Source: Janthinobacterium saanense
Lineage (GTDB): Bacteria; Pseudomonadota; Gammaproteobacteria; Burkholderiales; Burkholderiaceae_D
Direction: 5' to 3'
NCBI RefSeq assembly: GCF_014200675.1
Contig: NZ_JACHCI010000015.1
Span: 1 to 64,000 of the forward strand
DNA: 64,000 bases
Below the pieces are notes generated by a model, which worked only from the letters and a program-made list of their open reading frames with translations, searched no databases and had not been told where the DNA came from. Both the position numbers and the translations under genes were made by a program. Below, one piece after another: positions 43,487-52,177 of the stretch; position 1 is the first letter of the stretch; each line of letters opens with the position of its first letter.

Positions 43487-44857
43487 TCAGGCGGCGCGTG
43501 GACGCAAGGAGTGTGGACGTAAAAACGTACCGTCGCCGGCCTGGTTGACGATGCCGGCGCCGTCAAACACCAGCTGGCCACGGCAGTAGGTTGCGGCCAC
43601 GCGGGCAGTAAATTCGCGGCCTTCGAAACTGCTCCACTGCACCGCCGACAGGCTGTGCGCGGGGTCGTAGCGGTAGTGCTCGGGGGCGACGATGACGATG
43701 TCGGCATCCATGCCCACATCCAGCGCGCCCTTGCGGTCGTCCAGCAGGAAATGGCGGGCCGGATTGCGGCACAGCTGGCGCACCACCATCGACGGGCCAA
43801 TGCCATGTTCTTCGCAACCGGTCCAGAAAGCGGGCAGCAGGGTTTCCAGGCCGGGGCCGCCCGAGGCGTTCTTGAAGATGTTCGGATTGTCCTTGCGCTC
43901 CAGGCCCCAGCTGACATGGTCCGATGAAACAAAGGTGCAGGCGTCGCGCGCGATATGGGTCCACAGCAGGTCCACCTCGGCTTGCGGGCGTATGGGCGGG
44001 TAGTGCTTGGTCTTCGCGCCAAAACGCCGGCTATGTTCTTCGTGGTTCAGCATCAGGTACTGGATGCAGGTTTCGATGCTGGCCTGGTGGCCGGCCCTGC
44101 GGTACATATCGCACAGTTCAAAGCCGCGCGAGGTCGATACATGCACGGCATGGGCGCGCGCGCCCGTCTCGGCGCCGATTTCATAGATCATGGCCGTCGC
44201 CAGGTTCTCGATCAACGGCGTGTGGGCGCGCATGAAGGCGTCCCAGCCCGTGTCGCCCTGTTCCAGCATGCGGGCGATGTTCTTGCGCGTCAGCTCCTGC
44301 ATCTGATTGTGCACGCCGCAGACCAGGCCGGACGGCGCGATCAGGCGGAACGCTTCATACAACTGATCTTCCTCGACGCGGGGAAAGCGCCCCGGCGTCG
44401 CTTCGAAGGTGGAAAACTTGAAGGCGCACACGCCGCCCTCGATCAGGCCGGCCGCCGCCTGCAGGCCGTGCTTGTCGTTCAGGGTGCCGAACAGGCCCAC
44501 GTCCACGTGGCAGTCGCGCTCCACCTCGGCGATCTTCGCGTCAAGCTGGGCGCGTGAAGCCACCGGTTCCGGGTCATCGTAGGGCATGTCGACCATCACC
44601 GTGATGCCGCCAGCGGCCGCCGCGCGCGAGGCGTGGCCCAATCCTTCCTGGCCGGCCTGGCTGCCCGCGTGCACCTGGCCATCGACGGCGCCGGGCAAGA
44701 TCCAGGACCCGCCCGCGTCGTGCATCTGCCTGCCTTGCGGTGCACGCCCCGTGCCGCGTGCGGCCACCTTGCCATTGCGTACGCCCAGCCAGCCGTTTTT
44801 CACCACCTTGTCGGCGTCGACGATATTGCCGGACACCACCAGATCGAATTCGCTCAT
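43487..44857 (-). CDS. Cyclic amidohydrolase (hydantoinase/allantoinase/dihydroorotase-like), candidate hydantoin-5-propionate hydrolase
   Basis: The 456 residues are a TIM-barrel amidohydrolase of the hydantoinase/dihydroorotase group: LPGAVDGQVHAG near residue 55-64, a candidate carboxylated lysine Lys148 in CAFKFSTFE, His183 in GVHN, His239 in AVHVST, and Asp313 in SSDH. The usual first-metal motif HxH is Gln61-Val-His63 here, so one canonical metal ligand is absent, which may mark a one-metal or altered subfamily. It opens a cyclic amide ring such as a hydantoin. The start at 44857 has GGAGAGC upstream; a few in-frame codons precede without homology. It is operonic with the carbamoylase and divergent from the LysR gene. 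Confidence 0.88.
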   Translation of the reverse strand: MSEFDLVVSGNIVDADKVVKNGWLGVRNGKVAARGTGRAPQGRQMHDAGGSWILPGAVDGQVHAGSQAGQEGLGHASRAAAAGGITVMVDMPYDDPEPVASRAQLDAKIAEVERDCHVDVGLFGTLNDKHGLQAAAGLIEGGVCAFKFSTFEATPGRFPRVEEDQLYEAFRLIAPSGLVCGVHNQMQELTRKNIARMLEQGDTGWDAFMRAHTPLIENLATAMIYEIGAETGARAHAVHVSTSRGFELCDMYRRAGHQASIETCIQYLMLNHEEHSRRFGAKTKHYPPIRPQAEVDLLWTHIARDACTFVSSDHVSWGLERKDNPNIFKNASGGPGLETLLPAFWTGCEEHGIGPSMVVRQLCRNPARHFLLDDRKGALDVGMDADIVIVAPEHYRYDPAHSLSAVQWSSFEGREFTARVAATYCRGQLVFDGAGIVNQAGDGTFLRPHSLRPRAA

Positions 44858-44941
44858 CGTTGCACCGCTCTCCATTATTGACGATGGATGAAAGTGTAGG
44901 ACGCTCAAGCCAAAATGCCTTATGCTTAAATATACGATCCA

Positions 44942-44958
44942 ATTAACACGATGTTATA
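44942..44958. promoter_or_regulatory. 17-base operator-like palindrome, copy 1
   Basis: ATTAACACGATGTTATA contains TAACA-CGA-TGTTA, a perfect 5+3+5 palindrome matching the LysR T-N11-A box. It sits 13 bases before the LysR start and between that gene and the divergent hydantoinase. An identical copy is at 45954-45970. Regulation by the intervening LysR protein is inferred. Confidence 0.7.
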
Positions 44959-44970
44959 GGTGCGCTTCCC

Positions 44971-45855
44971 GTGAAACTCAATTTGCGTCAAATCGAAGTC
45001 TTCCGCGCCATCATGCTGAGCGGTTCCATCAGCGGCGCCTCCAAGTTGCTGTACGTGTCGCAGCCGGCCGTCAGCCGCTTGATTTCCTATACCGAGCAGC
45101 GCCTGGGCCTGCTGTTATTCCAGCGTATCAAGGGACGGCTGTACCCGACCCCGGAAGCGCGCCGCCTGTTTGAAGAAGTGGGCGCCGTCTACCAGAGCGT
45201 GCAGCGGGTCAACGAGGTGGCCGAAAACCTGGCGGAAAACCGCATCGGCCAGCTGCGCATCGCCAGCAGCCCGAACCTGGGCCAGTCGCTGATGCCGCGC
45301 GCCGTGGCCATCTTTTGCGAGCGTTATCCCGAGGTGCGCATCGTGCTGCACACCTTGATTCCCAGCGTGATGCTGCAAAGCCTGCTGACGCACGAGGTGG
45401 AACTGGGCGTGACCTATATGCCCGTCACGCATCCCAGCCTGGCCGTGCGGCCCCTGTACAAGAACCGCATCATGGCGGTGGTGCCGCAAGACCATCGCCT
45501 GGCGGGGCGCAGCAGCATCACCACGGACGACCTGGCTGGCGACCGTTTTGTCGGCTACAGCAGCGACATTCCATTCGGCCAGCTGGTGCAGCAAATGTTC
45601 GGCAACGAGGAGCAGCGCCCGCAGCCGCGCATCGAGGTGCAGCAGGCGCACGTGGCTTGCGCCATGGTGCAGGCGGGCGTGGGCGTGGCGCTGGTCGATG
45701 AAATCACCATCAGCGGCCCGATCTGGTCGAAGGTGGTGGCCATTCCCGTGGTGCCGATTGCCAGCGCGCCCGTGAATGTGTACCACATCGAACTGGAACC
45801 GCTGTCGCGGCTGGCGCAGGAATTCATCGCCATCCTGGAGTCCTTGCGCAAATAG
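44971..45855 (+). CDS. LysR family regulator of the thiohydantoin cluster
   Basis: The 294 residues have a LysR HTH (LRQIEVFRAIMLSGSISGAS; VSQPAVSRLISYTEQRLGLL) and effector domain with AENRIGQLRIASSPNLGQSL. The start is GTG at 44971. It lies between the divergent hydantoinase/carbamoylase genes and the desulfurase/hydratase operon, with an identical T-N11-A palindrome upstream of both units, so it is the probable shared regulator. Confidence 0.92.
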   Translation: MKLNLRQIEVFRAIMLSGSISGASKLLYVSQPAVSRLISYTEQRLGLLLFQRIKGRLYPTPEARRLFEEVGAVYQSVQRVNEVAENLAENRIGQLRIASSPNLGQSLMPRAVAIFCERYPEVRIVLHTLIPSVMLQSLLTHEVELGVTYMPVTHPSLAVRPLYKNRIMAVVPQDHRLAGRSSITTDDLAGDRFVGYSSDIPFGQLVQQMFGNEEQRPQPRIEVQQAHVACAMVQAGVGVALVDEITISGPIWSKVVAIPVVPIASAPVNVYHIELEPLSRLAQEFIAILESLRK

Positions 45856-45953
45856 CCGCGCAGATCATTGTGCTAATACAGTGCACGGTTTTGGTTCTGG
45901 CCTGCACCGTCATGTGCCACGCCAGAGCGGGGCGGCGTGCACCAGCAGATGGC

Positions 45954-45970
45954 ATTAACACGATGTTATA
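45954..45970. promoter_or_regulatory. 17-base operator-like palindrome, copy 2
   Basis: Identical over 17 bases to the copy at 44942-44958. It lies about 110 bases upstream of the desulfurase-family gene, in an AT-rich stretch with a further T/A-rich tract to its right that could hold the promoter. Only these two copies were noticed. Confidence 0.7.
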
Positions 45971-46080
45971 TGCTCATCACAAAATGTAACGCGACATTAT
46001 TAATAATCCTACCTAATATTTGATCCATCGCGACAGGCAAAACCTGCGCAGATGCAGATCAATCATGGAGGAGAAAAATA

Positions 46081-47175
46081 GTGGGACGTATCTTGACACT
46101 GAAGGATGTGGAAGCGGCCGTCAAAGGCGGTTCCGTGTTTGCCTGCGGCGGTGGCGGCTGGGCCGGCCATGGCCGCGAGCTGGGCACGCTGGCCGTGACC
46201 ATCGGCCGGCCGGAACTGGTCGGCATGGATGACGTGCCGGATGACGCGTGGATCGCCACGGCGGCGGCCATCGGCGCGCCGGGCGGTCTGACGGACTGGG
46301 AAATGCAGGGCATGGATTACGTCAAGGCCGTGCAACTGACGCAGGAAGCGCTGGGCGCACCGATTTACGGCCTGATCATCGGCCAGAACGGCATGTCGAG
46401 CACCCTGAACGCCTGGCTGCCATCGGCCGTGCTGGGCACCAAGGTGATCGATGCGGTGGGCGATGTGCGCGCCCATCCGACCGGCGACATGGGCTCGCTG
46501 GGCCTGGCCAACAGCCCACAGCAAATGATACAGAGCGCCGTCGGCGGCAAGCGCGCCAGCAATGCGTACATCGAGCTGGTGGTGCGCGGCGCCACGGCCA
46601 AGGTCTCGCCCATCCTGCGCAAGGCCTCGGACATGTCGGGCGGCTTCATCGCCAGCTGCCGCAACCCGATCCGCGCCGCCTATGTGCGCCAGCATGCGGC
46701 GCTGGGCGGCATCAGCATGGCGCTGGCCCTCGGTGAAACCATCATCGCCGCCGAAGGCCGGGGCGGGGCAGCCGTCGTCGACGCCATCTGCAAGCAGACG
46801 GGCGGCAGCATCATCGGCAGCGGCAAGGTGGCCCGCAATACCTTGCGCTACACGGATGAAGCATTCGACATCGGCGTGATCGAAGTGGGAGAAGGTGCGC
46901 ACAAGCGGCTGATCCACGTGATGAACGAGCATATGGCGGTGGACGACGCGCATGGCGCGCGCATCGCCAGCTATCCGGACGTGATCACCACCCTGGACAT
47001 GCAGGGCAATCCGCTCAGCGCAGGGCAAGTCAGGGAAGGCATGGAAGTGCTGGTCTTTCACATCCATAAAAGCGCGCTTCCGCTGTCGTCTAGCGTCAGC
47101 GACCCGGCTGTCTACCCGCCGGTGGAAAAGGCGCTGGGCATCAATCTCGCCAACTATGCGCTGGAGGGCAAATAA
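46081..47175 (+). CDS. DUF917 / S-methyl-thiohydantoin desulfurase family protein
   Basis: The 364 residues match DUF917 (Pfam S-Me-THD): LKDVEAAVKGGSVFACGGGG, PELVGMDDVPDDAWIATAAA, GDMGSLGLANSPQQMI, and a C-terminal region typical of the family. Named members remove the sulfur substituent from S-methyl-thiohydantoins, giving the hydantoin. The start is GTG at 46081 with GGAGGAG upstream. It is translationally linked to the next gene by a one-base overlap. Sequence and neighbours point to desulfuration of a hydantoin ring made by the hydratase next to it; the exact sulfur form is inferred. Confidence 0.85.
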   Translation: MGRILTLKDVEAAVKGGSVFACGGGGWAGHGRELGTLAVTIGRPELVGMDDVPDDAWIATAAAIGAPGGLTDWEMQGMDYVKAVQLTQEALGAPIYGLIIGQNGMSSTLNAWLPSAVLGTKVIDAVGDVRAHPTGDMGSLGLANSPQQMIQSAVGGKRASNAYIELVVRGATAKVSPILRKASDMSGGFIASCRNPIRAAYVRQHAALGGISMALALGETIIAAEGRGGAAVVDAICKQTGGSIIGSGKVARNTLRYTDEAFDIGVIEVGEGAHKRLIHVMNEHMAVDDAHGARIASYPDVITTLDMQGNPLSAGQVREGMEVLVFHIHKSALPLSSSVSDPAVYPPVEKALGINLANYALEGK

Positions 47176-48839
47176 TGCGCCAGACGACCTTCACCGTGCA
47201 ATCGGGCGCCACCTTGCGCTGCAAGGGCTGGCGCCAGGAAGCGCTGCTGCGCCTGCTGGAAAACGTGCTGGCGGTCGGCGAAGCGCCGCAAAACCTGGTG
47301 GTCTACGCGGCCCTGGGCAAGGCGGCGCGCGACTGGCCCGCCTACCGCGCCATCGTCGACGCCTTGCTGCTGCTGGAAGAAGAGCAGACCCTGATCATCC
47401 AGTCGGGCAAGCCGATAGGCGTCTTGCGCACGCACAGCCAGGCGCCCATCGTCATCATGGCCAACTGTAACCTGGTGGGGCAGTGGGCCAAGGCGGAAAA
47501 TTTCTATGCGCTGGAAAAGCAGGGCCTGATTTGCTGGGGCGGGCTGACGGCCGGCGACTGGCAGTACATCGGTTCGCAAGGCGTGATCCAGGGCACGTAC
47601 GAGATTTTCTGCCGCATCGCCGAGCGCCATTTCAATAACGACTTGCGCGGCCGTTTCATTTTGACGGCGGGCCTGGGCGGCATGGGCGGCGCGCAGCCAC
47701 TGGCCGGCCGCATGGCCAACGCCGCCATCCTGACGGTGGAAGTGAACGAAGAAAGCATACAGAAGCGCCTGAAGAACGGTTTCCTGGAAGTGCGCGCCGA
47801 CTCGCTCGACCATGCGCTGGCCCTGATCGCCGATGCGGTGGCGCGCAAGGCGCCATTGTCGGTGGGTTTGCTGGGCAATGCGGCCGATATCTATCCGGCC
47901 ATTCTGGCGCGCGGCATCGTGCCCGACATCGTCACCGACCAGACCTCGGCGCACGACCTGGTGTATGGCTATGTGCCGTCGGGCCACACGCCGCAGCAGG
48001 CGATTGCCCGCCGCGAAAGCGATATCGAGGGCTTGATGCGCGACAGCCGCGCGTCCATCGTGCGCCATGTGCAGGCCATGCTGGGCTTTCAGGATCAAGG
48101 CGCGATTGTCTTCGACAACGGCAACCTGATACGCACGCATGCGAAACAGGGCGGCGTGGAGCGGGCCTTCGAGATTCCCGTCTTTACGGAAGCGTTCCTG
48201 CGGCCTTTGTTTGCGCGCGCCATCGGTCCGTTCCGCTGGATAGCGCTGTCGAACGACGCCGAGGATATCCGCAAGATCGACGATTTCCTGCTGCAGCGCT
48301 TTGCCGATAACTGGATCGTCTCGAACTGGGTGCGCCTGGCGCGTGAAAACGTGCCCTTCGAAGGTTTGCCGGCCCGTATCGCCTGGCTGGGCCACGGCGA
48401 ACGCACGGAACTGGCGCTGGAAGTGAACCGCATGGTGCGCGACGGCGAATTGAGCGCGCCGGTGGCCTTCACGCGCGACCATCTCGATGCGGGCGCCATG
48501 GCGCACCCGAACATCATGACGGAAAACATGCGCGACGGTTCCGACGCGGTGGCCGACTGGCCGCTGCTGAACGCCATGATCAATTGTTCGTCCAGCGCCG
48601 ACCTGGTGGCCATCCATTCGGGCGGCGGCGGCTACAGCGGCTACATGACCAGCGCCGGCGTCACCGTGGTGGCCGACGGCAGCGCGGCAGCGGACCAGCG
48701 CCTGCGCTTGTCGCTGACAAATGACACCAGCAGCGGCGTGCTGCGCTACGCCGACGCCGGCTACGACGAGGCGCTCGACGAAGTGGCTCTCAAGGGCATC
48801 GCCCGCATCGATACACAGGAGGCCAGATTCCAGCAATAG
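47175..48839 (+). CDS. Urocanate hydratase homologue, divergent (candidate thiourocanate hydratase)
   Basis: The 554 residues align with urocanate hydratase over most of the length: TLRCKGWRQEALLRLL, LTAGLGGMGGAQPLAGRM, IGSQGVIQGTYEIF, PDIVTDQTSAHDL, GSDAVADWPLLNAMIN, so the NAD-binding and overall fold are kept. Differences sit at the active site: the Cys I remember as conserved in RICW of canonical enzymes is Ala403 here (RIAW), and the HHGGGVGMG-type loop is HSGGGGYSG. No other hut gene is near. I infer hydration of a modified urocanate, such as thiourocanate or S-methyl-thiourocanate, to a thiohydantoin-type product. It is operonic with the desulfurase-family gene. Confidence 0.87.
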   Translation: MRQTTFTVQSGATLRCKGWRQEALLRLLENVLAVGEAPQNLVVYAALGKAARDWPAYRAIVDALLLLEEEQTLIIQSGKPIGVLRTHSQAPIVIMANCNLVGQWAKAENFYALEKQGLICWGGLTAGDWQYIGSQGVIQGTYEIFCRIAERHFNNDLRGRFILTAGLGGMGGAQPLAGRMANAAILTVEVNEESIQKRLKNGFLEVRADSLDHALALIADAVARKAPLSVGLLGNAADIYPAILARGIVPDIVTDQTSAHDLVYGYVPSGHTPQQAIARRESDIEGLMRDSRASIVRHVQAMLGFQDQGAIVFDNGNLIRTHAKQGGVERAFEIPVFTEAFLRPLFARAIGPFRWIALSNDAEDIRKIDDFLLQRFADNWIVSNWVRLARENVPFEGLPARIAWLGHGERTELALEVNRMVRDGELSAPVAFTRDHLDAGAMAHPNIMTENMRDGSDAVADWPLLNAMINCSSSADLVAIHSGGGGYSGYMTSAGVTVVADGSAAADQRLRLSLTNDTSSGVLRYADAGYDEALDEVALKGIARIDTQEARFQQ

Positions 48840-48937
48840 GGCATAGTCAGACACCATAAAAAATCAAAAAGGCCAGCCGGGGAACACCCCGGCGGCACAT
48901 AAGAGTAACGGCAATGTGGTCTACAGGGAGATGGAAA

Positions 48938-50332
48938 ATGAAAGAGCTGGCTATCAATGCGGGCGGGGACGGCGCGTCCGCCGCAGGAGTCGACACAGGG
49001 GAGGGCGCTGCGCACGCGAGTATCAAGCATGAAGAGGTCCGGCACGACACGATCAAGCACGATGCGAAGGCGAGCCGCCGCGCCGTTATCGCCGCCTCGA
49101 CCGGCAATGCGCTGGAATGGTATGACTTCACGGTGTACGCCTTGTTCGCCATGTATATCGGACAGAATTTTTTCCAGAACGAGAATCCCACGGTACAACT
49201 GATGGCCTCTTTCATGGCCTTCGGCCTCGGCTACGTGGCGCGGCCGCTGGGCGCTCTGCTGCTCGGTTCCTACGGCGACCGCGCCGGGCGCAAGGCCGCA
49301 CTGACACTGACCATCATGCTGATGGCGCTGGGCACCTTGCTGATCGCGATTGCGCCGCCCTATGCCGCCATCGGCGTGGGCGCGCCGCTGCTGATCGTTT
49401 GCGGCCGCGTGCTGCAAGGCTTCTCGGCCGGCGGCGAGATCGGTGGCGCCACGGCCTTCCTGGTCGAGCATGCACCGCCTGAAAAGAAGGGCCAGTATGC
49501 CTCGTGGCTGCAAGCGAGCATGGGCATCAGCAATGTGGCCGGCGCGCTGGTCGCCACTGTCGTCACTGCCGTGTTCACCGTCGATGAAATCAGCGAGTGG
49601 GCCTGGCGCATACCCTTCATCATCGGCCTGGCAATCGCCCCGGTCGGCCTGTGGATGCGCAAGGCGCTCGATGAAACGCCGCACTTCAAGCTGGAAGAAC
49701 AGCGTATGAAGGCAGCCGGCATCGTGAAAAAGACGCCGCTGCTGCAAGTCATCCGCGAATGCCCGAAACAGCTGGCGGCCGGCTTTGGCTTGTCGGTGCT
49801 ATGGGCGGCGGCGCCGTATTCGCTGATCATCTTCATGCCTATCTATGCGCAAAAGACCATGGGGTTCACCGCTTCGCAGGCCTTCACCGCTTCCCTGATC
49901 GGCAATCTGTTCATGATCGTCTGCTGCGTGCTGGCCGGCACCCTGTCGGACAGGCTGGGACGGCGCACCATGCTGCGCTTTGGCGCGGTCCTGCTGCTGG
50001 TGGGCGTGTATCCGCTGATGATGTGGCTGCAGGCTTCGCACACCACGGCCACGCTGGTGATCGTGCAATCGCTGTTTTGCGCCATGATCGCCATGTTCGT
50101 CGGCGTGGCGCCGGCGGCGCTGTCGGAAATCTTCCCCACGTCCGTGCGTTCCTCGGGCATGTCGCTGTCGTATAACACGGCCGTGACCCTGCTGGGCGGT
50201 TTCGCCCCCGCCATCCTGACCTGGATCACCTACACGACGGGCGTGGCGTTTGCGCCGGCCCTGTATGTGATGGGCGCCGCCGCCATCGCGCTGGTCGCCA
50301 TTTCCACCTTGCCCGACGCCAGCAAGACCTGA
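48938..50332 (+). CDS. MHS-type MFS transporter of the thiohydantoin cluster
   Basis: The 464 residues are a 12-helix MFS carrier of the metabolite:proton symporter group: STGNALEWYDFTVYALFAMY, SYGDRAGRKAALTL, GRVLQGFSAGGEIGGATAFL, LSEIFPTSVRSSGMSLSYNT. The N-terminal ~50 residues are an extra soluble stretch. AGGGAG precedes the ATG at 48938. It follows the hydratase by about 98 bases and precedes a porin, so it is the likely importer of the pathway substrate. Confidence 0.88.
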   Translation: MKELAINAGGDGASAAGVDTGEGAAHASIKHEEVRHDTIKHDAKASRRAVIAASTGNALEWYDFTVYALFAMYIGQNFFQNENPTVQLMASFMAFGLGYVARPLGALLLGSYGDRAGRKAALTLTIMLMALGTLLIAIAPPYAAIGVGAPLLIVCGRVLQGFSAGGEIGGATAFLVEHAPPEKKGQYASWLQASMGISNVAGALVATVVTAVFTVDEISEWAWRIPFIIGLAIAPVGLWMRKALDETPHFKLEEQRMKAAGIVKKTPLLQVIRECPKQLAAGFGLSVLWAAAPYSLIIFMPIYAQKTMGFTASQAFTASLIGNLFMIVCCVLAGTLSDRLGRRTMLRFGAVLLLVGVYPLMMWLQASHTTATLVIVQSLFCAMIAMFVGVAPAALSEIFPTSVRSSGMSLSYNTAVTLLGGFAPAILTWITYTTGVAFAPALYVMGAAAIALVAISTLPDASKT

Positions 50333-50366
50333 TACGCCCACGACAGACACTCACCGAAAGATCACC

Positions 50367-51533
50367 ATGCACATCACACAACGCAGCGCCATGCGCGCCG
50401 CGACGGCACTCGCTTGCCTGGCGTTTGGCCAGCCAGCCTGCGCGCAGTCGGCCATCAGCTTCACCGGCGTCATCGATACCTATGCCGGTTCCCTGCAGCG
50501 CAGCGGCGAGGCCGCCCGCGCCAACGTCGTCAACAGCAGCGGCATGACCACCTCATGGTGGGGCTTCAAGGGCGTGGAAGACCTGGGCGGCGGCTTGCAG
50601 GCGCAGTTCAATCTGACCGGATTTTTCCGCCCCGATAACGGCGGCGCAGGCCGCTACGACAGCGACACCCTGTTTGCCCGCGACGCCAACGTGGGCCTGT
50701 CCGGCAGCTTCGGGCGCATTTCCATCGGCCGCGACCTGGCGCCCAACTTCGTGCCCTCGATTACCCTCAATCCCTTCGGCGGCTCGTTCGCCTTCGCCCC
50801 GCTGCTGGTGCACACGCAAGCGTCGGCAGGCGCGTATCCTGGCCAGAAATGGGCGCCCACCACGGCTGGCGACACGGGCTGGAGCAATGAGGTCATGTAT
50901 GTCACGCCCAAGCTGAACGGCTTGACGGCCAGCCTGTTCTACCAGTTCGGCGAACAGGCCGGCAACACCGGCAAGAATAATGTGGGCGCCAACGCCATGT
51001 ACGGCAATGGCCCCCTGACCCTGGGCGCCTACGTGCAGCGCATCGCCGTCAACAACCCGCTCGATACCGTGACGGGCGATTCAAAAGTGTTCAGTTTTAC
51101 GCCGTATAACATCGATACGGGCGCCGTCTACAAGCTGGCGGCGGCCAGGCGCCAGACCACCTGGTTCATGGGCGGCGCCTACGACTTCAAGCTGCTCAAG
51201 CTGTTCGGCACCTGGCAAACGGCGGACAACAGCCTGCCTGATGGCGCCGACCGGGACAAGCACAGCCTGAAGTCCGATACGGCGCAGCTGGGCGCCAGCG
51301 CACCTTTGGGCAGTGGCGTGGCCATGCTGTCCTGGGGCCGCACGGCGATCCGCGCCGGTGGCGACTTCGGCGGCCCGGGCTGGCGCAGCAGCGTGCGGCG
51401 CAATACCGTCTCGCTGGGCTACGACTACCTGCTGTCGAAGCGCACCGACGTGTACAGCGTCGTCATGCGCGACAAGATCAGCGACCAGGACGGCGGCACC
51501 AGCGTGGGCGCCGGCATCCGCCACAAGTTCTGA
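50367..51533 (+). CDS. Porin (Porin_4 type) of the thiohydantoin cluster
   Basis: The 388 residues start with a signal peptide (RAATALACLAFGQPACA, cleavage before QSAIS) and follow the betaproteobacterial porin pattern: ISFTGVIDTYAGSLQRSG, FKGVEDLGGGLQAQFNLTGF, FARDANVGLSGSFGRISIGR, and final GAGIRHKF with terminal Phe. It is 35 bases after the transporter and closes the cluster, presumably giving the substrate a way through the outer membrane. Confidence 0.9.
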   Translation: MHITQRSAMRAATALACLAFGQPACAQSAISFTGVIDTYAGSLQRSGEAARANVVNSSGMTTSWWGFKGVEDLGGGLQAQFNLTGFFRPDNGGAGRYDSDTLFARDANVGLSGSFGRISIGRDLAPNFVPSITLNPFGGSFAFAPLLVHTQASAGAYPGQKWAPTTAGDTGWSNEVMYVTPKLNGLTASLFYQFGEQAGNTGKNNVGANAMYGNGPLTLGAYVQRIAVNNPLDTVTGDSKVFSFTPYNIDTGAVYKLAAARRQTTWFMGGAYDFKLLKLFGTWQTADNSLPDGADRDKHSLKSDTAQLGASAPLGSGVAMLSWGRTAIRAGGDFGGPGWRSSVRRNTVSLGYDYLLSKRTDVYSVVMRDKISDQDGGTSVGAGIRHKF

Positions 51534-51592
51534 ACCTGGTCTGTCTCCCGTTCTTGCATTTGCTTGACGCCATCCTTCGCAACAATTAATAT

Positions 51593-51604
51593 CCGTCCGG
51601 TCGG
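51593..51604. promoter_or_regulatory. Candidate TetR operator
   Basis: CCGTCCGGTCGG is a short imperfect palindrome (arms CCGTCC and GGTCGG, one mismatch) 19 bases before the TetR start. Autoregulation by the TetR protein is inferred. Confidence 0.4.
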
Positions 51605-51622
51605 AAATAAATTGGAGCAAGG

Positions 51623-52177
51623 ATGGGACGCAAGCGCGTGATTGATCAGGAACATATACTCGATGCCGCCGAAGTGGTGGTGGCGCGCGATGGGGCGGCG
51701 CGGCTGACCCTGGACGCGGTGGCGGTGCAGGCTGGCATCAGCAAGGCCAGCGTGCTGTATGACTACAAGTCGAAACAGGCGCTGATCGCCGCCGTCGTCG
51801 ACCGGGCCGTGGCCCGCGACAACGCCTTTAACCAGGAGACCACGATCAGCCTGGGCGCGGTGGATAGCGCAGTCATCCGCGGGCGCATCGCGGCGGCGGC
51901 CTTGCCGATACCCGAGCAATTCAAGCAGGTCGCCATGAATCTGTGCGCGGCCATGGCCCAGGATGCGCAGCTGCGCGCCACCTTGCAAGCGAACCAGCAG
52001 GCGGTGATTACGCAGATACTGGCCAGTTCGGCCCAGCCGCGCGGCGCCTTGCTGGCCTATCTGGCGCTCGAAGGCCTGAAGCTGCTCGAAGCGCTCGATT
52101 ACCACAGCTGGCCGCAGCAAGAGCGCAGCCGCATCCTGCGCGAGATCGGCTGGCTGGTCGACGTGGAGCCGACATGA
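51623..52177 (+). CDS. TetR family transcriptional regulator
   Basis: The 184 residues have a TetR HTH at the N-terminus (ILDAAEVVVARDGAARLTLD; VQAGISKASVLYDYKSKQAL) and an all-helical ligand domain. The stop overlaps the epimerase ATG (ATGA), so it is translationally coupled; the palindrome at 51593-51604 suggests autoregulation. Such arrangements usually mean repression of the coupled oxidoreductase, relieved by a small molecule. Confidence 0.9.
   Translation: MGRKRVIDQEHILDAAEVVVARDGAARLTLDAVAVQAGISKASVLYDYKSKQALIAAVVDRAVARDNAFNQETTISLGAVDSAVIRGRIAAAALPIPEQFKQVAMNLCAAMAQDAQLRATLQANQQAVITQILASSAQPRGALLAYLALEGLKLLEALDYHSWPQQERSRILREIGWLVDVEPT

Noticed and set aside
47175..48839. Calling this gene hutU of histidine degradation
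   Set aside because: No hutH, hutI or hutG is adjacent, the active-site Cys position and Gly-loop differ, and its operon partner is a thiohydantoin-desulfurase-family gene.
47154..48857. A 567-codon minus-strand open frame
   Set aside because: It is antisense to the urocanate hydratase homologue, which matches its family over the whole length.
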